Source: JAAYJT01 sp037445555 (GTDB taxonomy: Bacteria; Bacteroidota; Bacteroidia; Bacteroidales; JAAYJT01). From it: a stretch of 64,000 nucleotides of DNA. The stretch's first letter is position 1. Every line of letters starts with the position of its first letter. A model generated the notes under the pieces. The model ran no database searches. It had not been told where the DNA came from and saw nothing but the letters and a program-made list of their open reading frames with translations. The stretch is taken from positions 17,523 to 81,522 of the forward strand of contig JBBIKG010000012.1 of the NCBI GenBank assembly GCA_037445555.1, written 5' to 3'. Made by a program: the position numbers and the translations under genes. Below are positions 17,802 through 27,340 of the stretch, one piece after another.

Positions 17802-19949
17802 ATGAAAAAATTCATTCTATCAGTTCTGATCCTGATTTCTGCCTTCACAGGCCAGCTACGTGCCGACGAAGGTATGTGGATTCCTTTCCTGCTCAACGAT
17901 GCGGTTTTTGGCAAGATGCAGGAGAAGGGGCTTAAGCTCACCAGGGAACAACTCTTCAGCTTTACCAGCTCAAGCCTGAAAGACGCCATTGTGAGCATTG
18001 GCGGCTGCACGGCCGAAATCATTTCAAACCAGGGGTTGATGCTTACCAACCATCATTGCGGCAAGGGGCGTATTCAGGCACACAGCTCTGTGCAGAACGA
18101 CTATCTGCGCGATGGTTTTTGGGCGGCCAATCTGGCCGAAGAGCTGCCAAATCAGGGCATGGTGGCCAGATTTCTGATACGTGCCGAGGATGTCACGGCA
18201 CAATTTAAGGATGTACTGAAACCTGAAATGACCGAGCCTGAGAGAAACGCCGCCATCCGCACGCATAGTGCTGAGATTGAGAAAAAAGCTGTGGCAGGCA
18301 CCCATTACAGTGCCAACGTAAGGCCAATGTTTGCCGGCAATGAATTTTACTTGTTCGTTTTTGAAACCTTTACCGATGTTCGCTTGGTAGGAGCTCCTCC
18401 GTCAAGCATCGGCGAATACGGAGGCGACACAGACAACTGGATGTGGCCACGTCATACCGGCGACTTTACTCTTTTCAGGGTGTATTCTGGTCCTGACGGA
18501 AAACCGGCCGATTACAGCCCGAACAACATCCCGCTTAAGCCCCGCTATTACCTTCCGGTATCGATCAAAGGAGTGAAAGAAGGCGACTATGCCATGATCC
18601 TCGGCTACCCCGGATCGACCACACGATATCTTACATCGCATGGCATTGAGTTCAACCTCGAAAAAATGTATCCGGTTCGCATCGACATCCGCCGTAAAAA
18701 ACTCGATATCATAGAAGAGGCCATGGCCGCAAGCGACCAAAACCGTATCATGTATGCCTCCCGCCAGTCGGGCATATCCAACTACTGGAAAAACTTTATC
18801 GGCATGAGTCGAGCGTTGGTCCGCCTGAAAATAGCCGACACCAAGCGCGAGCAGGAAGCCCGGTTCATGGACTGGGTAAATGCAAACCCCGCACGTACGG
18901 CTGAGTATGGCAACCTGATGAAAGAGTATAAGGCCATCTACGATGGTTTGCGTCAGTTTAACTCGATCAACTACATTTACATAGAGGCTATGGCCTCAGG
19001 ACCTGCCAACTTCACCTTGGTTGCCTCAGCACTTACTTTGCCTGCATTGCTCGAGGACAAAAGCAAAGAGAAAGAGGCCACCGAGGCCGTAAACAGACTG
19101 AAATCGGCTTCTGAGCGTTTTTTCCGCAACTATAACGGCCCGGTAGAAGAAAAAATGTGGGCGGCAATGTTTGAAGAATACGCCAAGAGGCTGCCGAAAG
19201 AAAACCTTCCTGATATTTTCCAAACTATCGAACGTAAATACAAGAACAACTTTGCCCGCTACGCCGCAGATGTTTACAAAACAAGCCTGTTCGCCAGCCC
19301 CGACAGGTTAAACAAATTCCTGGCCAAGCCAACCGCCAAAGCACTGAAAGCCGATCCGATGTTTGCGGCAGTGCAATCGGGAACCCAGCATTTTCAGGAT
19401 GTGAATGCTAAACTGCAGGATTACAACAATCGCCTTGCGCGCACCGAACGCACATACATCAAAGGCTTGCGCGAGATGGACCCGAACGGATTATTCTATC
19501 CCGATGCCAACTCAACCATGCGTCTTACCTATGGCAGTGTGGAAGGATACCAGGCAGCCGATGCCGTGTACTATCAGTTCCAGACTTCACTCGACGGGGT
19601 GATCGAGAAAGAAAATCCCTCAAACCATGAGTTTGTTCTCAGCAGCAAGCTTAAAAGCCTTTACCAGGACAAAAACTACGGAGAATATGGAGAAAAGGGA
19701 AGGATGTTTGTCAACTTTATCTCTAACAACGACATTACTGGAGGTAACTCAGGCAGTCCTGTGATTAATGGCGATGGCCACCTGATCGGTCTGGCCTTTG
19801 ACGGAAACTGGGAAGCCATGAGCGGCGATATACTGTTCGAAAATAACACCCAGCGGACAATCAGCGTGGATATACGCTATGTGTTGTTCGTGATCGATAA
19901 ATTTGCGCATGCCCGTCGCCTCATCGATGAGATGACTATCATCCGATAG
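17802..19949 (+). CDS. S46 family dipeptidyl-peptidase, DPP7 type
   Basis: 715 aa with signal peptide (MKKFILSVLILISAFTGQLRA). Chymotrypsin-fold serine exopeptidase found mainly in Bacteroidota, releasing dipeptides in the periplasm. The catalytic triad is visible: His85 in LTNHHCG, Asp in GGDTDNWMWPRHTGDF, Ser650 in ITGGNSGSPVIN. Gly675 in NWEAMSGD occupies the position that is Gly in DPP7 and Arg in DPP11, so a hydrophobic P1 preference is predicted rather than Asp/Glu. Such enzymes feed amino-acid fermentation. Ends at a strong shared terminator. Confidence 0.92.
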   Translation: MKKFILSVLILISAFTGQLRADEGMWIPFLLNDAVFGKMQEKGLKLTREQLFSFTSSSLKDAIVSIGGCTAEIISNQGLMLTNHHCGKGRIQAHSSVQNDYLRDGFWAANLAEELPNQGMVARFLIRAEDVTAQFKDVLKPEMTEPERNAAIRTHSAEIEKKAVAGTHYSANVRPMFAGNEFYLFVFETFTDVRLVGAPPSSIGEYGGDTDNWMWPRHTGDFTLFRVYSGPDGKPADYSPNNIPLKPRYYLPVSIKGVKEGDYAMILGYPGSTTRYLTSHGIEFNLEKMYPVRIDIRRKKLDIIEEAMAASDQNRIMYASRQSGISNYWKNFIGMSRALVRLKIADTKREQEARFMDWVNANPARTAEYGNLMKEYKAIYDGLRQFNSINYIYIEAMASGPANFTLVASALTLPALLEDKSKEKEATEAVNRLKSASERFFRNYNGPVEEKMWAAMFEEYAKRLPKENLPDIFQTIERKYKNNFARYAADVYKTSLFASPDRLNKFLAKPTAKALKADPMFAAVQSGTQHFQDVNAKLQDYNNRLARTERTYIKGLREMDPNGLFYPDANSTMRLTYGSVEGYQAADAVYYQFQTSLDGVIEKENPSNHEFVLSSKLKSLYQDKNYGEYGEKGRMFVNFISNNDITGGNSGSPVINGDGHLIGLAFDGNWEAMSGDILFENNTQRTISVDIRYVLFVIDKFAHARRLIDEMTIIR

Positions 19950-19973
19950 ACATTATCACGTTATGCCATAAAT

Positions 19974-20008
19974 AAACAGCCGGCTGGGAAATTCCCAGCC
20001 GGCTGTTT
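19974..20008. terminator. Bidirectional intrinsic terminator
   Basis: Perfect 16-bp stem AAACAGCCGGCTGGGA (19974-19989) / TCCCAGCCGGCTGTTT (19993-20008) with a 3-nt loop, between the convergent S46 peptidase and BamA-like genes. The T/A ends work in both directions. Confidence 0.9.
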
Positions 20009-20027
20009 TACTGAAAATGGCTTAAGT

Positions 20028-21377
20028 CTAAAACAGGTAATTCAGCCCGATATAGAGGCCGCTTTTGCCGTCACGTTTGTCGAGGGCTTTGCCGTAATCA
20101 ACCGCCACGATGAAATTTTCGTTTAAGACCACCCGTAGTCCGGCACCCGCGGTGGCATGCAGTTTTTCTTCGCCTGAGGCAAAGTATGTAGCCCTTTCGG
20201 AGGCTGGCACCGGAGGCTGGCTGAATTCTATCTTCTTCAGCACTTTTCCGGCGTCTACAAAGGTATTGAGGCCAAGGTAGAGGTTCTGGTTCAGAACCAC
20301 GGTTTTAAGAAATTTCCATCTGAACTCGGCATTTCCGAAAGCGAAAGCATCGCCTACCACACGGTTGCGCAACATGCCTCTTACAGTTTTCGATCCGCCC
20401 AGGCCATCGGTGTTTGATGAGTTACTGAATGAATAAATCATGTAGGGTTGCATGAAAAAGGGAACGGTTCCGCCAAGGGTTCCCTGATAATTGAGACGAT
20501 AAGCAAACGAGAGTCGGTCTTTGACCAGGGTAAAGTACTGTCTGTGAGTTGCTGAAATCTTAAAATAGCCATAGTCGCCGTTGCCAAAGAATTTTGGGGC
20601 GGCAAAAAGTACCATTTCGCTCCATACGCCTTTCATAGGATTGGGTTCAAAATCGCGCGTGTCATATACCAGGCCGAGCTTGAGATTGTTTGCCCAGCCT
20701 CCGTTTTTTTCATTTTCCCTGATAATGCCCCACTGCACATATTTGTCATACAAACCAGGCACCAAAGGCAGTTTGTCCTCGTCTTTCTTTCCCTTGTTAA
20801 GGGCATCCACATCCACCGGACCTATGCTGTTCTTCAGGATACCGATACCGGCAATCCAACGCAGGTTGTCGATGGCAAGCCCACCCTGAAAATCGGCGGT
20901 GATGCGGAACATGTCGCGGTTGTGACGGTAAAACATACGTGTCTTATAGGCAGCGCTCTCATCATTTTCCCAGTCAGCGTTGTAAATGGCATCGTATCCG
21001 TTGAATCCGTAGAAATCAAGGGCCCGTTCGGTGAGGTAACTCACGTCGGCCGTAAAACGTATGCCTGGAATCAAATACTCTGAATCGTAGAAAAAGCGGT
21101 TCACCCCGCTGCCCTTGGTATAGCGCGACACCTCCGCATAGAGCGAATGCATGTATTTAGGATATGTACTCCCATCGCCAAAATAATAAAGATTAACTAA
21201 GGCTCCGTACTGAAACCCAAGATCGGAATTGAACGATACTGCCGGAAGCGCCCCAAACGTCCATCCTTTTTTGATTTTTTGTTTTTCGGTATTGTCCTGG
21301 GCATACCCCTGGTATGAGCCTAAGATAAATCCAAGCAGCACGATGGCCGCTAACGTGTGTACTGTTCCCTTTTTCAT
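20028..21377 (-). CDS. BamA/TamA-like outer-membrane protein without POTRA domains
   Basis: 449 aa; signal peptide MKKGTVHTLAAIVLLGFILGSYQGYA. The whole mature chain is barrel-like. The Omp85 hallmark is present late: GLGGSKTVRGMLRNRVVGDAFAFGNAEFRW (VRGxxxxR..G), with a final strand GLYIGLNYLF. There is no room for POTRA repeats, so this is a short Omp85-like (surface antigen D15 domain) protein. LVYDTRDFEPNPMKGVWSEM is the conserved early-barrel block. Role unknown: lipid or protein handling at the outer membrane is possible. Confidence 0.82.
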   Translation of the reverse strand: MKKGTVHTLAAIVLLGFILGSYQGYAQDNTEKQKIKKGWTFGALPAVSFNSDLGFQYGALVNLYYFGDGSTYPKYMHSLYAEVSRYTKGSGVNRFFYDSEYLIPGIRFTADVSYLTERALDFYGFNGYDAIYNADWENDESAAYKTRMFYRHNRDMFRITADFQGGLAIDNLRWIAGIGILKNSIGPVDVDALNKGKKDEDKLPLVPGLYDKYVQWGIIRENEKNGGWANNLKLGLVYDTRDFEPNPMKGVWSEMVLFAAPKFFGNGDYGYFKISATHRQYFTLVKDRLSFAYRLNYQGTLGGTVPFFMQPYMIYSFSNSSNTDGLGGSKTVRGMLRNRVVGDAFAFGNAEFRWKFLKTVVLNQNLYLGLNTFVDAGKVLKKIEFSQPPVPASERATYFASGEEKLHATAGAGLRVVLNENFIVAVDYGKALDKRDGKSGLYIGLNYLF

Positions 21378-21614
21378 AAGATGTTGGTTAGGTTTGTAAA
21401 TCTTTTTCTGTTTTTCTCTCTTTGGATTGTGTGTGGCTAAAATACAATATTTTGAGTACGAAACGCAAGTGGGAATTGTTTTATGTATTCTTTATCCAGC
21501 CAATTAATGTGAGAAAGTTTTCACGAATACATTGTTTCAGGCGGCATCAACACCATTGCTTCATAAAATAGTTTCTGAAAAATCCTTACTATTGCAGAAA
21601 CAAACCCGTTTACA

Positions 21615-22967
21615 ATGAGAACAAAACACACCCGTTGGCTACCTGCAATTCTCCTTTTGTACACACTTTCTTTCCCGGGAACAATCTTCGCCTGGTCCGA
21701 ACATCCCATGCTGGTGAGACCGGCCCTTAAAGACCTGCCCATGTGGGTGAGGCTCGATGCAGTTGAAGTAAAAAGCCTGAAAACCTTCCTGGTGGAAGTG
21801 GAAAAAAACCTTGAGCAATTTCTTGCTGAACACGAAAAATGGTCTCGGGCCAATCTCCCAGATTATGCTCCCTGTCCTGATCAGCTTGCCTTTAAGGCAA
21901 TCGGCAACCACGAGGATATCCTGACCCGTTTCTATCGAGCCATACGCGTCAATCCTCACATTAAGGTGCCTTTGTATCTTCACCTGCTGCCGCACGACGA
22001 TACCGAAGGCCGCCCCGTTGCCGATCCACGCGACATCACCACCCTGACCGACATCAGTTCCATGATCAACACCACCTACGTCTGGATCAACGAAGGAGAG
22101 ATGGTACATCCGTTCATGGTGGTAAGCAGTGCCTCTGATGAACCCGACTATGGTTTTGACCTCGGCCTCTTCGACGATAACAATACCGACTACGGTGCGC
22201 AATACGGATTCGGCACTCAGTCATTCGGCAACCCAAACCTGGAATACGGAAGTCAGGCTCCTTTTCATATGGGATTCTACCATGAGGCAAAGATCCTCTA
22301 CAAATTCGGCCCCTTCCTTAAGCGCACCTACCTTGACTACCGATTATTTCTTTACAGGGCACTTGCCCAATTTGCCTTCAGCCAGAACCAGCCCTACTGG
22401 GGTTGGCGATTTGCCGGCTGGGGATTGCACTACCTGAATGATGTTTCCATGCCATATCACATGAAACCGCTTCCTGGTGTGAGCACGCTACGCATGATAT
22501 GGATTAACCTGAAGGCCATGCTTGGCTTCCCAAAGGCCAAAAACGATGCCGTGCAGCTTGTGTCAAACCGGCACACGGTGTTCGAAGAGTTTCAGGTGCA
22601 GGTATTGCGCCAGGCGCTGCGCGACAAAAATGAAACACATCCATTCCTGAAAGCGCTTGCCAGCCCTGTCGAAGCTGTACCTTTTTCGTATGATTTCCTG
22701 ATTAATACTGCTTCGAAAGACTCAGCTAAAAGAGCAAAGGAGGTTGACAAGGCCCTGGCCAGGTACATGCCTGCCCACATGGTTAAAGATCCCAAAATAG
22801 AAGCAAACGACCTGCCTGAGCTTGACGAATTGATTGAAACCATAAATAAGGATATGGGAAATGCTGCCATTGACGGGATGACAAACGTGATGGCTGAGCG
22901 TATGCGCTCGTTCAGCATGCATGCCCAGAGCTATTTGGATGATGTTGTATCAAAATCAGGAATATAA
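21615..22967 (+). CDS. Zinc-dependent phospholipase C / P1-nuclease-like exported protein
   Basis: 450 aa. Signal peptide RWLPAILLLYTLSFPGTIFA is followed directly by Trp (WSEHPMLVRP). In zinc-dependent phospholipase C and S1/P1 nucleases the mature N-terminal Trp is itself a zinc ligand. A second family feature is GWGLHYLNDVSMPYHMKP, the HxxxDxxxPxH ligand motif. Helical middle and C-terminal parts fit the all-alpha fold. The family-wide set of later His/Asp/Glu ligands could not be placed with certainty, so this is a superfamily-level call. Located 34 bp before the penicillin acylase gene, perhaps co-transcribed. Confidence 0.6.
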   Translation: MRTKHTRWLPAILLLYTLSFPGTIFAWSEHPMLVRPALKDLPMWVRLDAVEVKSLKTFLVEVEKNLEQFLAEHEKWSRANLPDYAPCPDQLAFKAIGNHEDILTRFYRAIRVNPHIKVPLYLHLLPHDDTEGRPVADPRDITTLTDISSMINTTYVWINEGEMVHPFMVVSSASDEPDYGFDLGLFDDNNTDYGAQYGFGTQSFGNPNLEYGSQAPFHMGFYHEAKILYKFGPFLKRTYLDYRLFLYRALAQFAFSQNQPYWGWRFAGWGLHYLNDVSMPYHMKPLPGVSTLRMIWINLKAMLGFPKAKNDAVQLVSNRHTVFEEFQVQVLRQALRDKNETHPFLKALASPVEAVPFSYDFLINTASKDSAKRAKEVDKALARYMPAHMVKDPKIEANDLPELDELIETINKDMGNAAIDGMTNVMAERMRSFSMHAQSYLDDVVSKSGI

Positions 22968-23001
22968 CAAATACCGGTTGTCTTGAAATAAAAATACTCC
23001 C

Positions 23002-25398
23002 ATGAAAACATTAAAAAAAATCCTGGCAGGCTTGGGGATACTCCTGGCCATTGTGCTCATAGTAGCATTCTTTTTTGTGCGAAACGTATCTCGTAAGGCG
23101 CTGCCCGATTATAATAAATCATTGAAGATTGAAGGCTTACAGGATGTGGTGGAGGTGTACCGCGACTCATTCGCCATTCCGCATGTGTATGCCGTCAACG
23201 AACACGATCTGTATATGGCCACCGGATATCTGATGGCGCAGGACCGATTATGGCAAATGGATTTCCTTCGCAGAGTAACCCAGGGGCGCTTATCAGAAAT
23301 CTTGGGCGCCACTACCACAGATGCCGACCACCTGCTACGCGCGCTTCGCATTCCGGAAAAATCACAAATGGTGCTTGAACGCAGCGATACCCTTTTGCTT
23401 CAATGTCTCGAGGCTTTTGCTGCCGGAGTCAACCAGTATATCGAAACACAGGGAAAAAAGCTTCCGCCTGAATTCACCTTGCTTGGCTACAAACCCGAGC
23501 CATGGTTGCCGGAGCACTCGGTCAACCTTATAGGCTACATGGCCTGGGATTTGACTGGATCGTGGACCACCGAAGTGGTGATGCATAAACTGGCACAAAA
23601 ACTTGATGGAGAGAGGTTTAAACAACTTCTCCCTGCCATGAACAGGCAATCCACCTATGTACATCCCGATTATAGTATCGCTGAATCAACGAAGATGTTC
23701 ACCTTGCTCGATAAAGCAGATCTGCTCCGTAACTTCAAACTGGAAGTATTCAGCGCGAGCAACAACTGGGCTGTTTCGGGAGCAAGGAGCATAACGAGCA
23801 TGCCATTGCTTTCGAATGATATGCACCTTGGATTTGGATCGCCTGGTATATGGTATCCAATGCATCAAGAGATCGAAGGCAGCCTGAAGGTAAGCGGAGT
23901 AGCATTGCCGGGCGCACCGGCGATTATCGCAGGGCATAACGAAAAAATAGCCTGGGGAATGACCAATCTTTATGTGGACGATATGGATTTTTATGTCGAA
24001 ACCATCGACTCTCTTTCCAATACCTATAAAGTGAACGATGAATGGAAGCAGCTGCTAATCCGAGAAGAGAAAATTGCAGTTAAAGGAGGCGACACCATTA
24101 CCCGCCCTATTCGTTACACCCAGCGCGGACCTATCATCTCAGACTTTAAGAAAATAAAAGACCAGGCCATATCCATGCGCTGGATAGGTAATGACTACAG
24201 CAACGAGTTACGCACCATTTATTTGCTCAACCGCGCAGGTAATTGGAATGAATTTCGAGATGCCCTCTCCACATTTATCGCAGTGAGCCAAAATGTAGTT
24301 TATGCCGATGTTGATGGCAATATTGGATTACAAACTGCCGGAGGAGTACCCATAAGAAAAGAAGGTAATGGTATGTTCATTAGCCCGGGCGACAGCGATC
24401 GGTTCGACTGGACCGGTATTGTACCCTTCGACCAGCTTCCGTTTACCTATAACCCGCCCGAAGGGTTCGTAGCTTCGGCAAACAACCGAACAGTAGGCGA
24501 AAACTATCCTCATAATATCGGACATTGGTTCGATCTTCCCAGCCGTATAGATCGCATACGCGAAATGCTTGCTACCAAAGAAAAATTTGATGTGGAGGAT
24601 TTCAAACTTATGCTGGCCGATTTTCGTTCGAAGCATGCAGAAAAGCATTTGCCGGTATTCTTAGAGGCGTTGCAGAAAGACGAATCGCTCACACCTAAGG
24701 AAAAAGAGGTGCTCGAATACCTGAAAAATTGGGACTATCAACTCACCGCCGATAGCAAAGCAGCATCGGTGTTTGAAGTGATGTATCTTAATTTGTCGCG
24801 CAACCTGAAGCACGACGAGATGGGCGACGACTTGTATAGAGAGTTTATAGGCGTGCGCATGATGGTAAGAAACCTTATTGAGCATGTACTTGAACATTCT
24901 GCTTCGTTGTGGGTAGACAATGTGGATACCCCCGAAACAGAAACCTTTGAAAGCCTAGTGGTAAAAAGTTTTCGCGAGGCACTCGATTGGCTCACCAAAA
25001 CTTATGGAGATGAAAGCGAAGATTGGGCCTGGGGCAAGGTGCACACCCTCACCATCGAGCACCCGTTGGGATCAGTTAAATTGCTCGACAAAATTTTTAG
25101 TCTAAATAAAGGCCCATATCCAATTGGAGGCAGTTACCATACGGTGAACCCACTTGCCTACAGTTTCCGCAATCCTTTTAAATCGGTGCATGGAGCCTCG
25201 CAACGCCACATCTATAGCCTGTCCGATTGGACAGAGTCGCAAGTGGTAATTCCCACAGGAATCTCAGGTATACCCGCAAGCAGGCATTACCTCGACCAAA
25301 CCCCACTTTTTGTAAGAAACGAATATCGCAATGAGCTATGGACCAAAGAAAAAGTACAGAGCCAAGCAAAATACCATGCAATATTCAGCCCAAAATAA
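23002..25398 (+). CDS. Penicillin acylase family protein
   Basis: 798 aa Ntn-hydrolase precursor. N-terminal TM/signal helix (ILAGLGILLAIVLIVAFFFV). Family blocks: VEVYRDSFAIPHVYAVNEHDLYMATGYLMAQDRLWQMD, the autoprocessing/catalytic Ser in FSASNNWAVSG (about residues 249-259), LLSNDMHLGFGSPGIWYPMH, LPGAPAIIAGHNEKIAWGMTN and SANNRTVG. Self-cleavage gives alpha and beta chains in the periplasm. Members deacylate penicillins, acyl-homoserine lactones or other amides; the substrate here is unknown. Confidence 0.92.
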   Translation: MKTLKKILAGLGILLAIVLIVAFFFVRNVSRKALPDYNKSLKIEGLQDVVEVYRDSFAIPHVYAVNEHDLYMATGYLMAQDRLWQMDFLRRVTQGRLSEILGATTTDADHLLRALRIPEKSQMVLERSDTLLLQCLEAFAAGVNQYIETQGKKLPPEFTLLGYKPEPWLPEHSVNLIGYMAWDLTGSWTTEVVMHKLAQKLDGERFKQLLPAMNRQSTYVHPDYSIAESTKMFTLLDKADLLRNFKLEVFSASNNWAVSGARSITSMPLLSNDMHLGFGSPGIWYPMHQEIEGSLKVSGVALPGAPAIIAGHNEKIAWGMTNLYVDDMDFYVETIDSLSNTYKVNDEWKQLLIREEKIAVKGGDTITRPIRYTQRGPIISDFKKIKDQAISMRWIGNDYSNELRTIYLLNRAGNWNEFRDALSTFIAVSQNVVYADVDGNIGLQTAGGVPIRKEGNGMFISPGDSDRFDWTGIVPFDQLPFTYNPPEGFVASANNRTVGENYPHNIGHWFDLPSRIDRIREMLATKEKFDVEDFKLMLADFRSKHAEKHLPVFLEALQKDESLTPKEKEVLEYLKNWDYQLTADSKAASVFEVMYLNLSRNLKHDEMGDDLYREFIGVRMMVRNLIEHVLEHSASLWVDNVDTPETETFESLVVKSFREALDWLTKTYGDESEDWAWGKVHTLTIEHPLGSVKLLDKIFSLNKGPYPIGGSYHTVNPLAYSFRNPFKSVHGASQRHIYSLSDWTESQVVIPTGISGIPASRHYLDQTPLFVRNEYRNELWTKEKVQSQAKYHAIFSPK

Positions 25399-25587
25399 GA
25401 AATACAATTTTGAGGTCATATATTTTATAACGGCAGTCAATGAAAGGCTGATACTTATCGTTATGAATTCCTCAAGTGGCATTCAAGTTTCTGGAAGTGT
25501 GTAATTAAGGAGTGATTATCCACCTGAGGGTTTGCGGCTTTATTTGAATTTATATATAAACATTGTACTAATCAGAGTTACAACACA

Positions 25588-26184
25588 ATGAGAAAAAATT
25601 ATCGTTTGATCTTCATACTGATCAAAATAATGTTTATTACTTCTTGCGACATACTACATCAGGTGGCTGAGATGCACACCTTTTCGAAATGCGAGTTCCG
25701 GGTGGCGTCTGTTACAGATACTTACCTGGCCGGGGTGAATCTTTCGGCCATCAAAAGTTTTTCTGACATCAAACCCCTCGATCTGGTAATGCTAACTTCG
25801 GCTGCCCTAAGCAATAATCTGCCACTTAACCTGAAACTGAACCTGGAGGTAAAAAACCCCAATAGTCAGGCTGCATCTCTTAGCCGAGTTGATTGGCAAT
25901 TATTTATTGATGATTTGAAAATGCTCGAGGGCGCCGTGAACGATCGTTTTGTGGCCGATGCATATCAGACAGCCACCCTTCCGTTGACCTTTTCGTTTAA
26001 TCTCAAAGAAACGCTCAAAGGCGAAAAAGCCGATAAACTCATCTCTTTCGCCACAGGCCTTGCTGACGGCACCAACCAAAGCAACAGGGTGATGATGCGT
26101 CTGAAACCATCGGTAATGGTGGGTGGACGCACTGTGGCCTATCCGGGATATATTGATGTGAAAAATGTTTTTACTTCACAATGA
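25588..26184 (+). CDS. LEA-type (WHy domain) lipoprotein
   Basis: 198 aa. Lipobox FITSC after a hydrophobic start predicts an outer-membrane or periplasmic lipoprotein. The mature part, LNLKLNLEVKNPNSQAASLSRVDWQLFIDD with a following beta-rich stretch, matches the LEA-2/WHy fold (..L.L.V.NPN...........L..d). Role unknown in bacteria; stress or structural binding is suggested for the fold. It stands alone, 189 bp after the acylase gene. Confidence 0.65.
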   Translation: MRKNYRLIFILIKIMFITSCDILHQVAEMHTFSKCEFRVASVTDTYLAGVNLSAIKSFSDIKPLDLVMLTSAALSNNLPLNLKLNLEVKNPNSQAASLSRVDWQLFIDDLKMLEGAVNDRFVADAYQTATLPLTFSFNLKETLKGEKADKLISFATGLADGTNQSNRVMMRLKPSVMVGGRTVAYPGYIDVKNVFTSQ

Positions 26185-26260
26185 TACGCCCCCAAACGAA
26201 ACGTGAGCCCTTCAGATAGATGATGCTTGAGTCCACCCGCAACGCCATCAGAAAATTAAG

Positions 26261-26293
26261 TTGCTGTGGTTTTCAAAAATATTTTTACTTTTG
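26261..26293 (+). promoter_or_regulatory. Promoter of tRNA-Ala
   Basis: TACTTTTG at 26286-26293, 17 bp before the tRNA. A TTG at 26261-26263 gives a 22-bp spacer, slightly long for the Bacteroidota consensus. The same TACTTTTG box precedes tRNA-Asn at 36951. Confidence 0.55.
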
Positions 26294-26309
26294 CAGCCCT
26301 GATTCACGC

Positions 26310-26383
26310 GGGGCGTTAGCTCAGTTGGCTAGAGCGTTAGACTGGCAGTCTAAAGGTCAGGGGTTCGACTCCCCTACGCTCCA
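26310..26383 (+). tRNA. tRNA-Ala (GGC)
   Basis: Complete 74-nt cloverleaf. Acceptor GGGGCGT pairs with ACGCTCC (one G-U), D-arm GCTC, anticodon stem TTAGA/TCTAA with loop CTGGCAG and anticodon GGC at 26344-26346, T-arm AGGGG-TTCGACT-CCCCT, discriminator A. CCA is not encoded as part of the gene. Confidence 0.97.
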
Positions 26384-26392
26384 CTCAGTTTG

Positions 26393-26427
26393 AACACCTG
26401 TCGGCTTCTCTGGCAGGTGTTTTCTTT
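26393..26427 (+). terminator. Terminator of tRNA-Ala
   Basis: Stem AACACCTG (26393-26400) / CAGGTGTT (26414-26421) followed by a T-rich tail (TTCTTTT), 10 bp behind the tRNA. Confidence 0.75.
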
Positions 26428-26558
26428 TCTCCTCGTTTCCTGCACTATACCAATCATTGAAGCTTAGGAAATAAATTAGACTGCCAGGAATTTGATATGC
26501 GAATATTTTGCATATATTGCAGTCTGTTCTGTAACTATTAACCTCTAATCAGATTATT

Positions 26559-27260
26559 ATGAACCACACTTTGGGATCTCTCAGCCGATTCGCCTGGAAG
26601 CATTATATATCTTTACTGGTTTTTGCGGCAACAACCAATAGCCTTAGTGCAGGTAATCCCGTGAAGATTCAGCTCCCGCAACCTGCAAAACAAGGAGTGG
26701 TATCGCTCGAAGAGGCTTTACTGCAGCGCCGCAGTGTCCGGAGTTTCGCGCCATATGCCATCACCCTTCAAGAGGTGGGGCAGTTGTTGTGGGCAGGGCA
26801 AGGCATTACTCAGGCCGACCGCAGTTTACGCACTGCACCCTCGGCCGGCGCCACCTTTCCTATTGAACTATATGTTGCCATTTTCAACGCCGAAGGTATT
26901 ACTCCCGGATTGTATCAATACCAGTGCAAGGAGCACTCTCTCATCATGAAAAAACAGGCCCTTCCGGCCGACAGCCTGGTTGGCGTGGCCTTATCGCAGC
27001 AATGGATAAAGGAGGCTTCAGCGGTGATCTTTGTTTGTGCGGTGCCGGCACGCACTTCGCCGCGCTATGGCGAGCGCACCAGCCGTTACGTGCACATTGA
27101 AGTGGGGCATGTGGGGCAAAACATTGCCCTGCAGGCCGTTGCGCTTAAACTCGGAACCACCATGGTTGGATCGTTTAAAGACGTCGTCCTTGCTACCATT
27201 CTTCAACTGCCCGAAGGCGAGATACCGCTTTACACGATCCCGGTAGGGAAGCCCAAATAA
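26559..27260 (+). CDS. SagB/ThcOx-type nitroreductase-fold dehydrogenase
   Basis: 233 aa. N-terminal hydrophobic segment (ISLLVFAATTNSLSAG) may be a signal peptide. The core is the FMN-dependent nitroreductase fold of the SagB type: LLQRRSVRSFAPYAITLQEVGQLLWAGQGI, RTAPSAGATFPIELYVA, and HIEVGHVGQNIALQAVALKLGTTMVG. SagB enzymes oxidise azolines in peptide maturation, but no cyclodehydratase or precursor gene is adjacent, so this is a stand-alone member of unknown substrate. Convergent with the MBL gene. Confidence 0.85.
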   Translation: MNHTLGSLSRFAWKHYISLLVFAATTNSLSAGNPVKIQLPQPAKQGVVSLEEALLQRRSVRSFAPYAITLQEVGQLLWAGQGITQADRSLRTAPSAGATFPIELYVAIFNAEGITPGLYQYQCKEHSLIMKKQALPADSLVGVALSQQWIKEASAVIFVCAVPARTSPRYGERTSRYVHIEVGHVGQNIALQAVALKLGTTMVGSFKDVVLATILQLPEGEIPLYTIPVGKPK

Positions 27261-27340
27261 ATCCCGGCTATCTTACAAAGTATATTTTGTTTTGGCTGAC
27301 CGGGAGTGGTGAAAGATCGCTTGACAACGGAAGAAACAGA

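Noticed and set aside
20028..21377. Full BamA
   Set aside because: No POTRA domains and only 449 residues; kept as a BamA-like barrel.
26559..27260. Azoline-peptide (thiazole/oxazole) biosynthesis cluster around the SagB-like gene
   Set aside because: No YcaO, E1-like or precursor-peptide gene within 10 kb.
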